In this document: positions 4,039-13,010 of the stretch, piece by piece | Position numbering within the stretch: position 1 is the stretch's first letter | Layout of the letters: each line of letters opens with the position of its first letter | IMG/VR virus record: IMGVR_UViG_3300036861_000403 | Location: 1 to 43,463 of that record | Reading direction: 5' to 3' (one strand) | Length of the DNA: 43,463 nucleotides | Origin: a virus | Notes under the pieces: generated by a model | The model's database searches: none | Told to the model about the DNA's origin: nothing | What the model saw: the letters and a program-made list of their open reading frames with translations, nothing else | Position numbers and translations under genes: made by a program

Positions 4039-6492
4039 TTATTGATTCCTCACGAACCACTTTGCGCCTCGCTTCTCGTCACGTTTGCGATCGAAGCACA
4101 TGCCTTCGATCCACCACTCTCTTTTATCTCGCAAGCACCCCCCGAGGAGTTTCGCCTCCACCTTATCCACACCCCTCAGGCCTAGGAGCTCCTTGACAGC
4201 GGCCATCACTTCTAGCTTCCGTACAACTCCCGCGGGAGCCTTGTCCTCCAGCGCGTCCAGAGCTTGACGGACGGTCGCCCCGGCCGGGAACGTCTCGCCC
4301 CACCACCGAAGTAGAACGAGCAGAGCGTCCAGCCCGTCGTCCTCTGTCTCGCCGCCTTCCGGCCACGCCTCCAGCACGTTGACGCCGCTGGCCCAAGCGA
4401 TCGATCCGGCCACGAGCTCCACCCATCGGTCGAACATCGAGCGCCGGCCGAGCTTTTGATCCGGGCAACCGGCCAATGCATAGGCACGCATCAATGTCAA
4501 CGCCGCAGCCACGAGCCGGGGCCTCTCCCTCCTACAATACGCCATGAGCTGTGGCTCGCGGTATTCTTTCGCCGTGCCGTTGCTCTCGGCTGCCAATCGC
4601 GCGAGACAAGCCCGGCGGACGGTGTCGCCCCCGATGGCTAGCTGATTGCCTCCTACGAGCATCGTAGCCGTCCACGCGTGCTCTTCGATGCGTGACGCCC
4701 CGAGCACCCGGAGCGACACGGCCCCCGAGCACGTCAAGCACCGATCGAGTGCGTCGCCCTTCACGGCCCGGCCGACTGGCACGTTGTCGAACCCGATGAG
4801 CGCGGTGCCACGCCGGGCGTGCGCTGCGAGCACCTTTTCCAATTCCTCATCGGACGTAGGCCAGGAGGCCTTGAACACCACGCGTCCGGTGGCGATGAGC
4901 GACACCGCCTCGGCGCAGAGCGTCTTGCCCTGTTTCCGCCTCGCGGCGTCGAATGCAAAGAGTGGGACATTCTCGAACGCCGCGCGGCCCACGACGGTCA
5001 TCACGGCCGCGTAGGCTACGGCGCGCTCGGCCTCGGTCTTGAAGGGAAACTCCGACCACACGTAGCGCAGCGTCCAGAGCGCGTCGCGCGCGGCCTCGAG
5101 TCCGGGGGCGTCGTCCACCGCATACCGCCCGCCGGCCATGGTGAGGTAGTACCCCGTCGCCGGGTCGTAGCCGGGCAAGAACACGAGCGAGCCGTCGGGT
5201 CGGAGCGTCGGGGTCTCAGCCAACCCCGATAGCGGGCGGACACCGCGATAGTCGCCGCGCTCGGCGACGGCCTTGACCACGCGGTCGGGCGGGACGACGC
5301 GCTTCCACCCCCCGCCGCCCTTCAGGCGATCATCCCAGCGTTCGAAGTGCGCAGCCGCTGTCAGGCGTTCCACCAGGGTCGCCGCCGAGATCTCCCCAAT
5401 CTGCGGCGTGCCGACCGCCACGAGCTCGTCGGCCTCAGCGTGTAGGATGCGCACCAGCCGGCCGTTGCGCTGGTAGAGATTGTGATCTTTCTCCGCCAGC
5501 GCGCCAATGGCTTCGTTCACCACGCGGTGGACGTCTTCCCCGAGCTGGATGGTGTCGCCGATCCCGAGACCGAGCTTCTGTTTGCCGCCTTCCAAGAGTT
5601 GGTCGAGATAAGCGTCTGACTCGTAGCGCGAGACGTCACGCCCTTCGGCCTTGAACGCGCCGGCGATGGTCGAGCGTAGGAGCTCCTTCAAGGCCTCATC
5701 GTCACGGCCGCCGCTGCGGTAGTATTCGAACGACGAACGCAGTAGCGAGTCGTGGAACCCGTCGCCGTCGTCGCCCATACGCGCCAGGCGCTCAGCTAGC
5801 CGCGACTCATAGGGAAACGTCACCTCATCGCGGGCGCCTTCCAAGAGGCCGCAGCGCACCGGCAGGGGGTCGGCGACGCCATCGAAGATCGGCGCGGCCG
5901 TGAAGTGAGGTTGAACAGGGTTGTAGAGCGCGCGATCGATCGGCAGGTGCTTCGCCCACTTCTTGATCTCCGCATCCGTCACTAGCCGGTCGAGCCAGAA
6001 AGCGATGTGCATGCGCGGGCGGTTAGTTATCGTCCCGCTCAGGCCGGCGGACGAGGAGAGTTGCCACCAACACGTCACGCCGTGGAACTCGCGCGGAAGG
6101 TGTTCGACCACCAGCAAGCGCGCCGCCTCCGCGGGCTCCGTCGCGAGGTCGACGGCGCGCGAGAGTTGGGCCTTGTCGAAGTCCAACCACAACCACCGCC
6201 GGCCGCCGTTCTCGTGGAAGCGTGGCGTCTTGTTCTTTGGTCCCAGGCGCCGGGTGCGCTCGGGGTCGGTGTCGGGCAACGGTTCGCCGCGGACGAGGAA
6301 ACAGTCAGACGCTGAGGTCGCTTCCGTCAGCACGGCGCCGAGCTCGCGCACGCCGTCGACCGGCACGACTGCGACCGCGAACCACATCCCGGCGCTGAAG
6401 TCAACCACGCCGTCGGGCCGGATGGTTTTAGTAGCGACGTGGCCGTCGCTGCACCGAAGAAAGGTGAGCGTATCACCGGCTGGTATGGCCAT
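4039..6492 (-). CDS. Primase-helicase (archaeo-eukaryotic-type primase domain plus P-loop helicase)
   Basis: An 817-residue protein. The N-terminal part has the motifs of AEP/PrimPol primases: LWLDFD with the two catalytic acids (D104, D106) and RMHIAFWL with the conserved His (H162). A linker of about 300 residues follows. A P-loop domain then carries Walker A ARRKQGKT (517-524) and Walker B LIGFDN (565-570), as in the superfamily 3/D5-like plasmid and phage helicases. The predicted role is primer synthesis and unwinding at the phage replication fork. It lies on the opposite strand from the polymerase and helicase genes, behind the ribbon-helix-helix gene with a 4-base gap. The start ATG at 6492 has only a weak ribosome site. 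Confidence 0.8.
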   Translation of the reverse strand: MAIPAGDTLTFLRCSDGHVATKTIRPDGVVDFSAGMWFAVAVVPVDGVRELGAVLTEATSASDCFLVRGEPLPDTDPERTRRLGPKNKTPRFHENGGRRWLWLDFDKAQLSRAVDLATEPAEAARLLVVEHLPREFHGVTCWWQLSSSAGLSGTITNRPRMHIAFWLDRLVTDAEIKKWAKHLPIDRALYNPVQPHFTAAPIFDGVADPLPVRCGLLEGARDEVTFPYESRLAERLARMGDDGDGFHDSLLRSSFEYYRSGGRDDEALKELLRSTIAGAFKAEGRDVSRYESDAYLDQLLEGGKQKLGLGIGDTIQLGEDVHRVVNEAIGALAEKDHNLYQRNGRLVRILHAEADELVAVGTPQIGEISAATLVERLTAAAHFERWDDRLKGGGGWKRVVPPDRVVKAVAERGDYRGVRPLSGLAETPTLRPDGSLVFLPGYDPATGYYLTMAGGRYAVDDAPGLEAARDALWTLRYVWSEFPFKTEAERAVAYAAVMTVVGRAAFENVPLFAFDAARRKQGKTLCAEAVSLIATGRVVFKASWPTSDEELEKVLAAHARRGTALIGFDNVPVGRAVKGDALDRCLTCSGAVSLRVLGASRIEEHAWTATMLVGGNQLAIGGDTVRRACLARLAAESNGTAKEYREPQLMAYCRRERPRLVAAALTLMRAYALAGCPDQKLGRRSMFDRWVELVAGSIAWASGVNVLEAWPEGGETEDDGLDALLVLLRWWGETFPAGATVRQALDALEDKAPAGVVRKLEVMAAVKELLGLRGVDKVEAKLLGGCLRDKREWWIEGMCFDRKRDEKRGAKWFVRNQ

Positions 6493-6496
6493 GGTG

Positions 6497-6664
6497 CTAC
6501 GCGACGTCAGCTTGGCGGGTAAGGTGCTTGTGGTAGTGCCTCAGCGCCCTGCGCAGGACGTCCGCTATTCGCAGGCGTTCCAGCTCGCAGATCTCGTCAA
6601 GCTTGCGCGAGTCGTCTTCGTCGAGGTTGGTGCTGACGTACCGGGGTTCGTGCTCTTCGGCCAT
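6497..6664 (-). CDS. Small ribbon-helix-helix (Arc/CopG-like) regulator
   Basis: A 55-residue protein. An RYVSTNLDEDD strand is followed by two helices (RKLDEICELERLRIADVLRRALRHYHKHL), which fits a ribbon-helix-helix DNA-binding fold. It is the first gene of the leftward unit, directly beside the divergent promoter region, so autoregulation or control of the early switch is likely. ATG at 6664 is chosen. A GTG at 6691 would add nine hydrophobic residues (FFLVYHLG) that do not fit the fold. No ribosome site is strong for either. Confidence 0.65.
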   Translation of the reverse strand: MAEEHEPRYVSTNLDEDDSRKLDEICELERLRIADVLRRALRHYHKHLTRQADVA

Positions 6665-6707
6665 ACCGAGGTGGTACACCAAGAAAAACACAGACGCAAG
6701 AAAAAGT

Positions 6708-6736
6708 TTGACAGGTGAGAAAAGGCGGGATAAATG
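6708..6736 (+). promoter_or_regulatory. Rightward early promoter
   Basis: There is a consensus TTGACA (6708-6713), a 17-base spacer and TAAATG (6731-6736). An A5 tract sits directly upstream and may act as an UP element. The predicted start near 6743 leaves at most two bases before the ATG at 6745. It lies in the divergent control region between the two transcription units. Confidence 0.75.
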
Positions 6737-6744
6737 AATAAAGT

Positions 6745-7269
6745 ATGAACGGGCAGTTCAGAGCTGGGCGCCTACCGGGCGAGAAGTTCAGGACAGATTT
6801 AGGATCTACACTTCACGGGAAATTGAGAGAAGTCTGGTCTGCCGAGTCCAATCGTCAAGGTGTGTCTTTTAGAGCTGTGTTTCGAATACTGCCGTCAGGA
6901 TGTGGGAGGCCTGAAGAGTTCAAGTTGGAAGGGTGTGAAGGCGATCGGAGAATGGCGAAACTGCGTCTTTCAGAGATGAGGACAGCTCTTAGACGGATGA
7001 AATGTAATGGTCTCCCAGATCACGTAATTATTCGAGTACTCGATTTGATAGCCGCTGGAAGGGATGCGAGCGTTGAGGAGTGTCGTCCTGTATTTGACGA
7101 TCCGGCATTTGACGCAGTATTTGCTAATATTCTATCGGAAAGTTCTTCAGAGCTTCCAATAGACGAAACTCGAATTTTAAATGAGCTGGCCCAACTCAGA
7201 AACGCTGTAGAAAAATTGACAGCAGGTATGATCTTGCTGTTGGAATTGCAACAGGAGAAAATGAAATGA
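6745..7269 (+). CDS. Hypothetical early protein, AT-richer than its neighbours
   Basis: A 174-residue protein with no family I recognise. The N-terminal 65 residues are basic and Gly/Arg-rich. The C-terminal half is helical with a coiled-coil-like end (ILNELAQLRNAVEKL). The first ATG at 6745 has essentially no leader behind the promoter. An in-frame ATG at 6952 (MAKLRLSEM), preceded by GAAGG and GGAG-like purines, is an alternative start giving a 105-residue protein. Base composition is clearly more AT-rich than the replication genes downstream. As the first gene of the rightward unit it is a candidate for host takeover or counter-defence, by position only. Confidence 0.6.
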   Translation: MNGQFRAGRLPGEKFRTDLGSTLHGKLREVWSAESNRQGVSFRAVFRILPSGCGRPEEFKLEGCEGDRRMAKLRLSEMRTALRRMKCNGLPDHVIIRVLDLIAAGRDASVEECRPVFDDPAFDAVFANILSESSSELPIDETRILNELAQLRNAVEKLTAGMILLLELQQEKMK

Positions 7270-7784
7270 ACGCGTTCGAGAAAGCTATCAGAGCGGGAAA
7301 GTGGAAGCCGAGTAGAGAGTCGTCAGCAAGTGTCCCGAAAAAGATCGCAGATCTATTGGCTTGGGGTGCACGACACTTTCGAGGCGAGTTCTTGGGAGTA
7401 GAGCAGATCTATCGAGCTGTGGTAGGAGTGAGGCGATCTAAGTTGTCAACAGAAGAACTCCGTGCCTGGAAAAGCCGTGGGTCCTCTGTACGTGAAAACC
7501 TCATGAAGTGCTTCAATCACACCTTAATTACCCATCGAACTTTGGGATGGCGTGCTTCCTTCAACGACAACGACAAGCTCACTGAGGGATTGGAACGCTC
7601 CCGTCTTCGCGTCCGTTCTGCTTACATTAGCGCACAGAAAGAGGCAGACATCATCAAGTTCAAAAACTTGACAGTCAACAATAAATCTCGGTTCACTGAA
7701 ATTCTCGAAGGGTTGAAATCGGTACATGCTTCGTTGCTTGCCCCGAAAGATTTAGAAGAGTCGCCCCACGAAGTCGCTTCATGA
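7266..7784 (+). CDS. Hypothetical early protein, AT-richer
   Basis: A 172-residue basic protein (MNAFEKAIRAGKWKP...). It contains a middle segment with GARHFRGEFLGVEQIYRAV and a Lys/Arg-rich helical second half. No family is recognised. The basic charge and helices would allow nucleic-acid binding. It is coupled to the gene before it by ATGA, has a GGAG site upstream, and overlaps the nuclease gene after it by ATGA. Together with its upstream neighbour it forms an AT-richer island, suggesting joint acquisition. Confidence 0.65.
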   Translation: MNAFEKAIRAGKWKPSRESSASVPKKIADLLAWGARHFRGEFLGVEQIYRAVVGVRRSKLSTEELRAWKSRGSSVRENLMKCFNHTLITHRTLGWRASFNDNDKLTEGLERSRLRVRSAYISAQKEADIIKFKNLTVNNKSRFTEILEGLKSVHASLLAPKDLEESPHEVAS

Positions 7785-8863
7785 TCCGCCGCTCCGCCAC
7801 CCAAATCTCTACCGCCGAGCTCTGCCTCCGGCGCTGGGCGTGGCCGCGGCTGGACAAGATCCCGAAGGTCCCCAACCGCTTTGCCCAAGCCAGCATCGAC
7901 GCCCACGCCGAGGCCGAACGGTGGCTCTCGACCGGCGTCGTGCCGGCGCTGCCCCACGTCCAAGCGCTCGTGAAGTTCCTCCCCCCGCCCGGGACGCCCG
8001 GTCTACGGGTGGAGCAGCGCCTGGACTTCGAACTCGAGGGGATCCCGTTCGTCGGCTACATCGACGCGCTCAACACCACCTCCGATCCTCTGAGGGTTTA
8101 CGATCACAAGTTCACGGGTAACCTTCACTACGCCATTCCGAGTGATGAACTTCACGGCGATGTGCAGGCCTCGCTCTATGCCCACGCCGTGATGACATTG
8201 TTTCACGTGGAACGCGTTGGCCTACAGTGGACCTACGCCAAGCGTGGGAGCCGGCAAGTCGCACCGTCGAGCGCCGTGGTCACGCGCGCCGACATCGCCG
8301 AACGCCTGGCGCTCACAGCCCACACCGCGCGATCGCTGGCGCTGATTCCTTCCACCATGCGCGCGCTGGACCTGCCCTACTCGGCGGACGCGTGCGAGGC
8401 GTACGGCGGCTGTCCATTCCAGAGTCAGTGTAACCTGTCACCCAAAGAAAAGATGAGATCTATCATGAGTCAGAATTCAGAAAAAGATAACTTCTTCGCG
8501 GAGATGCGTGCTCGGCAGCAAGGCGCGACCGTACACCCCATCAACGCCACCCCGGTGATCAATCCGCCACCGTTGGAAGTGCCTCTCTCGGTGGCGGTGG
8601 AAGCACCGGCCGAGCCCCCGCCGGCCCCTAAGAAACGCGGGCGGCCGCCGAAGGCCGCGGCTCCGGTATCCGATGAGGTGGTGGCCTCGAGTCCGCCCCC
8701 CGAGCCGCGGCGGCACGAAGCACCAGCCGTTCACATGTCCTCTACTCGTGCTGCCATGAGCCCCGAGCTGGGCGCGTTATGGGAGTGTAGCGCCGCCCTC
8801 GAGACCCTCGACCCCCCCGCGCGCCGGCGCGTGGTCGAGGCCTTGGCCGTCCTCGTGGCCTGA
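7781..8863 (+). CDS. Cas4/RecB-like PD-(D/E)XK nuclease with iron-sulphur cysteines and an AT-hook
   Basis: A 360-residue protein. The N-terminal domain (1-218) has PD-(D/E)XK features: GYIDAL (D95), YDHK (D108, K110) and a QASLYAHAV helix (Q129/Y133). Four cysteines at C15, C205, C211 and C217 are spaced like the 4Fe-4S ligands of Cas4 and AddB nucleases. The predicted role is exonuclease processing of DNA ends in recombination or replication. After an AT-rich junction (about 8440-8510) comes a Pro-rich tail with the AT-hook core KKRGRPPK (284-291), a minor-groove DNA-binding motif. It ends with a helical segment of about 45 residues. The tail may be a fused second gene, and the MSQNSEKD stretch would be its former start. 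Confidence 0.8.
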   Translation: MIRRSATQISTAELCLRRWAWPRLDKIPKVPNRFAQASIDAHAEAERWLSTGVVPALPHVQALVKFLPPPGTPGLRVEQRLDFELEGIPFVGYIDALNTTSDPLRVYDHKFTGNLHYAIPSDELHGDVQASLYAHAVMTLFHVERVGLQWTYAKRGSRQVAPSSAVVTRADIAERLALTAHTARSLALIPSTMRALDLPYSADACEAYGGCPFQSQCNLSPKEKMRSIMSQNSEKDNFFAEMRARQQGATVHPINATPVINPPPLEVPLSVAVEAPAEPPPAPKKRGRPPKAAAPVSDEVVASSPPPEPRRHEAPAVHMSSTRAAMSPELGALWECSAALETLDPPARRRVVEALAVLVA

Positions 8864-10491
8864 TGATCTTCTCTCCCCAGACCCTCGGCGCGCCCCGGCT
8901 CACTCAAGAGCTCCGGCGCGTCGAGGCGCTCCCGCGCCGCACGTGGTCGGACGCGGAGGCCGCCGACCTCTGCCGGCGGTTCGAAGCGCTGTTCGCGCGC
9001 AGCCCTGACGCCCGGCTGTTCCCGCTCCAGGCCGTCGCGCTCTTTGGGTTGGGCACCGTCGGCGGCCTGTTCGCGCCGCTTGGGGTTGGGGAGGGGAAAA
9101 CGCTCATAGCGTTCCTCGCCCCGAGTGTTACCAACGCGAAACGGCCGCTGCTGGTCATCCCCGGCGAGCTCCAGGGCAAGACCGCGCGCGACCGCGAGCG
9201 CTACGCCAAGGCTTGGACCTTGCCACCGCTGCCGGTCGTGACCTACCAAGCGCTCAGCGTGGTCCAGGGCGCGACGAAACTCGAGTCCCTGAAGCCTGAC
9301 CTGCTCATCCTAGACGAGGCCCACCGCGCCAAGAACTTCAAGGACGCGGCGTGTGCCAAGCGCCTGCGTCGTTACCTGACCGCTCACCCAAACACCATCG
9401 TGGTGTGCCTCAGTGGTACCATGACTACCCGCTCGCTCCACGACTACGCCCACCTCTGTGCGTGGTGCCTCGGTGAGCGCTCCCCTGTCCCCCTCGTGTG
9501 GCGCGACCTCGAGTGCTGGGCCGCGGCGCTTGACGAGGCCGACGGCCGGCAGGTCGCCCCCGGTGCGCTCGCCGTCCTAGGGCCCGCTGCTACGCGCGCC
9601 GAGGCGCGGGAGACGTTCCAGCGTCGGCTCGTCGAAACGCCCGGCGTCGTAGCCTCGACGGCCGCGCAGGGCTGCTCGGCGTCGATCCGCGTGACGGCCG
9701 TCGAACCGCCACCCAGCCGGGTGATCGACGACGCCTTCCACAGGTTGCGCACCTTGTGGGAACTGCCGGACGGCTCGCCGCTCGTGGACGTCCTGGAAGT
9801 CTACCGCGCCGCCAGACAGTTGGCGCTCGGCTTTTTCTCCCGATGGGATCCCGCGCCGCCCAAGAGCTGGCTCCGCGCGCGCGCCGAGTGGGGCGCGTTC
9901 GTGCGCAAGGTGCTGAGCCACAGCCGGACGCTCGACACTGAGAAGCAGGTGAAGCTAGCCCACCCCGACGCGCCCGAGCTCGTGGTCTGGGAAGCGGTGC
10001 GCGCGTCGTTCGAGCCGAATCCCACCCCTGTATGGTTGTGTCCGTCCGTCCTGGACTTCACGTCTCGGTGGTTGATGCGCACGAACGGCTTCGTGTGGAC
10101 GGACTCGGTGGCGTTCGGCGAGGCTGCGGCCGAGCAGGCCGGATACCCCTACCACGGTGCAGGCGGGGGCGAGCCACTGACGCGTGCGGTCTTGTCGTGG
10201 CACTCCCAGAGCGAGGGCAGGAACCTGCAGCGCTGGAGCCGGAACCTCGTTCTAGGCTGGCCTGGCGGCAACAAGCGCTCAGAACAGCTCATGGGCCGCA
10301 CGCACCGCGCGGGGCAGGATGCCGACGAGGTGGTGTTTGAGACGCTGATCGCCTGCCGCGAGCACCACGACGCGTTCTGGAAGTCGCACCGCGAGGCGAC
10401 CTACGTTCGCCAAACGACCGGCGCGCAGCAAAAGTTGTTGCTCGCTGACTATGAGTTTGCTATAACAGGTAACGGTCCACGTTGGACGTAA
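8863..10491 (+). CDS. SF2 DNA helicase (SNF2/DEAH-like)
   Basis: A 542-residue protein with the superfamily 2 motifs in order: Walker A GVGEGKT (74-80), DEAH (151-154), SGT (motif III, about 181-183), and a C-terminal lobe with QSEGRNLQRW and GRTHRAGQ (motif VI). The QxxGRxHRxGQ form is typical of SNF2-type translocases and phage helicases. It probably remodels or unwinds DNA during replication or recombination. It overlaps the nuclease gene (TGATG), so the two likely work together, as AddAB or Cas4-helicase pairs do. The internal promoter near 10438-10466 lies in its last codons. Confidence 0.88.
   Translation: MIFSPQTLGAPRLTQELRRVEALPRRTWSDAEAADLCRRFEALFARSPDARLFPLQAVALFGLGTVGGLFAPLGVGEGKTLIAFLAPSVTNAKRPLLVIPGELQGKTARDRERYAKAWTLPPLPVVTYQALSVVQGATKLESLKPDLLILDEAHRAKNFKDAACAKRLRRYLTAHPNTIVVCLSGTMTTRSLHDYAHLCAWCLGERSPVPLVWRDLECWAAALDEADGRQVAPGALAVLGPAATRAEARETFQRRLVETPGVVASTAAQGCSASIRVTAVEPPPSRVIDDAFHRLRTLWELPDGSPLVDVLEVYRAARQLALGFFSRWDPAPPKSWLRARAEWGAFVRKVLSHSRTLDTEKQVKLAHPDAPELVVWEAVRASFEPNPTPVWLCPSVLDFTSRWLMRTNGFVWTDSVAFGEAAAEQAGYPYHGAGGGEPLTRAVLSWHSQSEGRNLQRWSRNLVLGWPGGNKRSEQLMGRTHRAGQDADEVVFETLIACREHHDAFWKSHREATYVRQTTGAQQKLLLADYEFAITGNGPRWT
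10438..10466 (+). promoter_or_regulatory. Possible internal promoter for the ssDNA-binding and polymerase genes
   Basis: TTGCTC (10438-10443), a 17-base spacer and TATAAC (10461-10466) sit at the end of the helicase gene. The spacing is right but the -35 is weak. It would add transcription of the putative ssDNA-binding protein, needed in large amounts, with a leader of about 35 bases and an AAGGAG ribosome site. Confidence 0.4.
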
Positions 10492-10507
10492 ACAAGGAGT
10501 CATTGTC

Positions 10508-10981
10508 ATGGGTATGGGTATCAATGTCGCGAACGCTCAGATCTTCGGCCGCAACCCGAAACTGCCTGACGGGTTCGAGGGTGACGTCCGGATCACCCGC
10601 ACGTTCTACCACCAGGGGCAGCGCTACGGACGCGCTTACATCGTCGAGTTCGAAGTGGTGAACAGCAACAAGCCCGATGCCGCGCCGGCAGGCAAGACGT
10701 TTTCGTGGCGCCAGGCGCTCGACGGCGGCTCCAGCGTCGTTGCTCCGGGTTCGCTCAAGGCCTTTGCGGCCGCGTGCTGCGGCATCGCGAGCGACGACGA
10801 GGACGCACTGGAGAAGCGCAAGCACGCACTCCAAGAGGCGATCGATGAGAGTGTGGAGCACGAGGACGATCCCGATCAGAACGTGCTCATCGGGCAGAAC
10901 GTGCACGTGATCGTGGAAGAGATCACGGCCAAGGAGTCGGGTAAGCAGTTCCGTCGGCACACGTGGAGTCCTGCGGCATGA
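10508..10981 (+). CDS. Putative phage single-stranded DNA-binding protein
   Basis: A 157-residue protein. It has a beta-rich N-terminal part (DGFEGDVRITRTFYHQGQ, then AYIVEFEVV) and an acidic middle. A VHVIVEEITAKESGKQFRRHTW strand pair follows near the end. This fits an OB-fold-like phage ssDNA-binding protein, and the position between helicase and DNA polymerase supports it. The family assignment is not certain. It has the clearest ribosome site of the early region (AAGGAG, 8 bases before ATG), consistent with high expression. Confidence 0.5.
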   Translation: MGMGINVANAQIFGRNPKLPDGFEGDVRITRTFYHQGQRYGRAYIVEFEVVNSNKPDAAPAGKTFSWRQALDGGSSVVAPGSLKAFAAACCGIASDDEDALEKRKHALQEAIDESVEHEDDPDQNVLIGQNVHVIVEEITAKESGKQFRRHTWSPAA

Positions 10982-11163
10982 CGCGAAAACAATACGAAAT
11001 GATCGCAGAAGATCTTTTTGTTCTTCTCGGCCTTTACGATGAAATCAAAGATCTCCGTATTTGGCTTTTTGAAGAATTTCAAACTACACGAAACAGCATT
11101 CGGCAACTTGCCGAAGCAGTGCAGGATCTTGCCAATGCTGTCCGTAAGGGTCACGAAAAGTGA
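10978..11163 (+). CDS. Small helical hypothetical protein, AT-rich
   Basis: A 61-residue protein, nearly all helical with a coiled-coil-like second half (RNSIRQLAEAVQDLANAV). It is wedged between the ssDNA-binding and polymerase genes. ATGA and GTGA overlaps on each side show coupling. It is visibly more AT-rich than both neighbours. An accessory subunit of the polymerase is possible by position only. Confidence 0.65.
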   Translation: MTRKQYEMIAEDLFVLLGLYDEIKDLRIWLFEEFQTTRNSIRQLAEAVQDLANAVRKGHEK

Positions 11164-13010
11164 CCGCCGTCGCGCTGGACACAGAAACGGCCCTGATCCA
11201 GCGTGGCTTGCAAGCGCCCCCCCTGACGTGCGTCAGTCTCGCGAACGGGGGGGTGCGCTTGCACCACGTGCTGGAGGACGCGCGCGAGGTGGTGACCGAA
11301 CTCCTGCACTCCAATGCCACGATCGTCGGTCACAACATCGCCTACGACATGTCCGTCATCGCCGCAGAATGGCCCGAGCTCCTGCCGGCGATCTTCGATG
11401 CGTACGACGCCGATCGAGTGACCGACACCCGACTGCGCGACAAGCTCCAATACCTCGCCGTCGGCGCGCACAACGGCTACCGCCAGGCCGATGGCACGTT
11501 CGTGCGCCTCGGCTACTCGTTGGCTGAGGTCGCGGAGCGGCGGCTGGGCCTGCGCCTGGAAAAGGGCGAGGATACCTACCGCCTACGCTATGGTGAGCTC
11601 CGGCCCGTGCCCTTGGCACTGTGGCCGGCCGAGGCGATCGCGTACGCTAAGGGTGACGCCGACGCCACGCACCGAGTGTTCGTCGACCAAGAGGTGGACG
11701 GGTTTCTCGAGGATCAGTTCCGCCAAGCGCGCGCGGCGTTTTGGTTGCAGCTCATGAGGTGTTGGGGCGTGTACGTCGACCCCCAGAAGAAAGCAGCGTT
11801 CCGTGCTCGCGTCGAGGCCGACGTCGAGCGCACACGTCGAGAGTGTCAAGCAGCCGGCCTCGTGCGCGCGAACGGCGTGAAGGACATGGCTGCGATCCGC
11901 GCCCGCGTCGTGGCGGAGTTCGGCGACGCGGCGCAGCGTACCGAACCCTCCAAGACCTTCCCCGACGGCCAGGTGAAGTTCGACCGCGACGTGTGCAAGC
12001 ACGCCACCGATCCGGTGCTGCGCACGTTCGCGGCGTACAATCACCACCTGACGGAGCTCACGGCGAACGTGCCGCTGCTCCACAACGACGGCTACCCACT
12101 GCTCCAGCCGCGGTGGGAGTCGCTGCAGGACAACGGCCGCACGGCGTGCGGGGACAAGAAAGAAGGCAAGGGCAACCTGCAGAACTTGCCGCGACTCAAC
12201 GGCATGCGCGAGTGCATCACCCCGCGGCCTGGGTTCGTGTTCATCGTGTTCGACTTCAAGACGTTCGAGCTGTGCACGTGGGCGCAAGCGTGCCTCGACC
12301 TCTTGGACGAGTCGCGGTTAGCTTCGGTGTTGAACGACGGCGCCGATCCTCACTGCGACATGGCCGCGCGCATCGTTGGGATCTCCTACGCCGACGCCGT
12401 TCGCCGCTACGCTGCCGGCGACCACGAGGTCAGTCAAGCGCGCCAAGCAGGGAAGATTGCTGACTTTGGTTTCCCGGGCGGACTCGGGGCCGGGCGCCTC
12501 GTCGTGCACGCGCGCACGCAGTACGACGTGATCATGACCGAGGAGTTCGCGGCCGACCTGAAAGAGATCTGGAAAGAAGCGTGGCCCGAGGCCGATCCTT
12601 ACTTCGCATACATCAACACGGTATACGAGGGACAGGTGACGCAGCTCCGCTCGGGACGCCTGCGCGCGGGCATGAAGTTCACCGACTGCGCCAATACCTT
12701 CTTTTCCGGCCTCGCGGCCGACGCCGCCAAGGCTTCGGGCTGGGCGCTGGCGCGCGAGCAGTACACCGTCCCGAGCTCGCCGCTCTACGGCACGCGCACG
12801 GTGCTGTTCGTGCACGACGAATTCGTGGTTGAATGCCCCGAAGCGCACGCCCACGAGGCCGCGGTACGCTTGGAGCGCGTGGTGCTGGACGCGGCGCAGC
12901 CGTGGACTCCGGAGGTCAAGCTAGGCGGCGGCGTGCTGCTCTCGCGGTGCTGGAGTAAGAAAGCAAAACGGCTGGTGAAGGACGGGAAATTGGTTCCTTG
13001 GGACTCGTAG
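11160..13010 (+). CDS. Family A DNA polymerase with 3'-5' exonuclease domain
   Basis: A 616-residue protein. The exonuclease motifs are DTET (7-10), HNIAYD (N59, D63) and YAKGDAD (Exo III). The polymerase motifs are motif A (FDFKTFEL, catalytic D365), motif B (R428-x3-K432-x3-FG, then GGLG) and motif C VHDE (551-554). It is the phage replicative polymerase, similar in domain order to T7 gp5 and Pol I Klenow fragments, with no 5' nuclease domain. Motif A departs from the usual DYSQIEL, with Lys-Thr-Phe at the S-Q-I positions. The GTG start at 11160 overlaps the previous stop as GTGA. Confidence 0.93.
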   Translation: MTAVALDTETALIQRGLQAPPLTCVSLANGGVRLHHVLEDAREVVTELLHSNATIVGHNIAYDMSVIAAEWPELLPAIFDAYDADRVTDTRLRDKLQYLAVGAHNGYRQADGTFVRLGYSLAEVAERRLGLRLEKGEDTYRLRYGELRPVPLALWPAEAIAYAKGDADATHRVFVDQEVDGFLEDQFRQARAAFWLQLMRCWGVYVDPQKKAAFRARVEADVERTRRECQAAGLVRANGVKDMAAIRARVVAEFGDAAQRTEPSKTFPDGQVKFDRDVCKHATDPVLRTFAAYNHHLTELTANVPLLHNDGYPLLQPRWESLQDNGRTACGDKKEGKGNLQNLPRLNGMRECITPRPGFVFIVFDFKTFELCTWAQACLDLLDESRLASVLNDGADPHCDMAARIVGISYADAVRRYAAGDHEVSQARQAGKIADFGFPGGLGAGRLVVHARTQYDVIMTEEFAADLKEIWKEAWPEADPYFAYINTVYEGQVTQLRSGRLRAGMKFTDCANTFFSGLAADAAKASGWALAREQYTVPSSPLYGTRTVLFVHDEFVVECPEAHAHEAAVRLERVVLDAAQPWTPEVKLGGGVLLSRCWSKKAKRLVKDGKLVPWDS

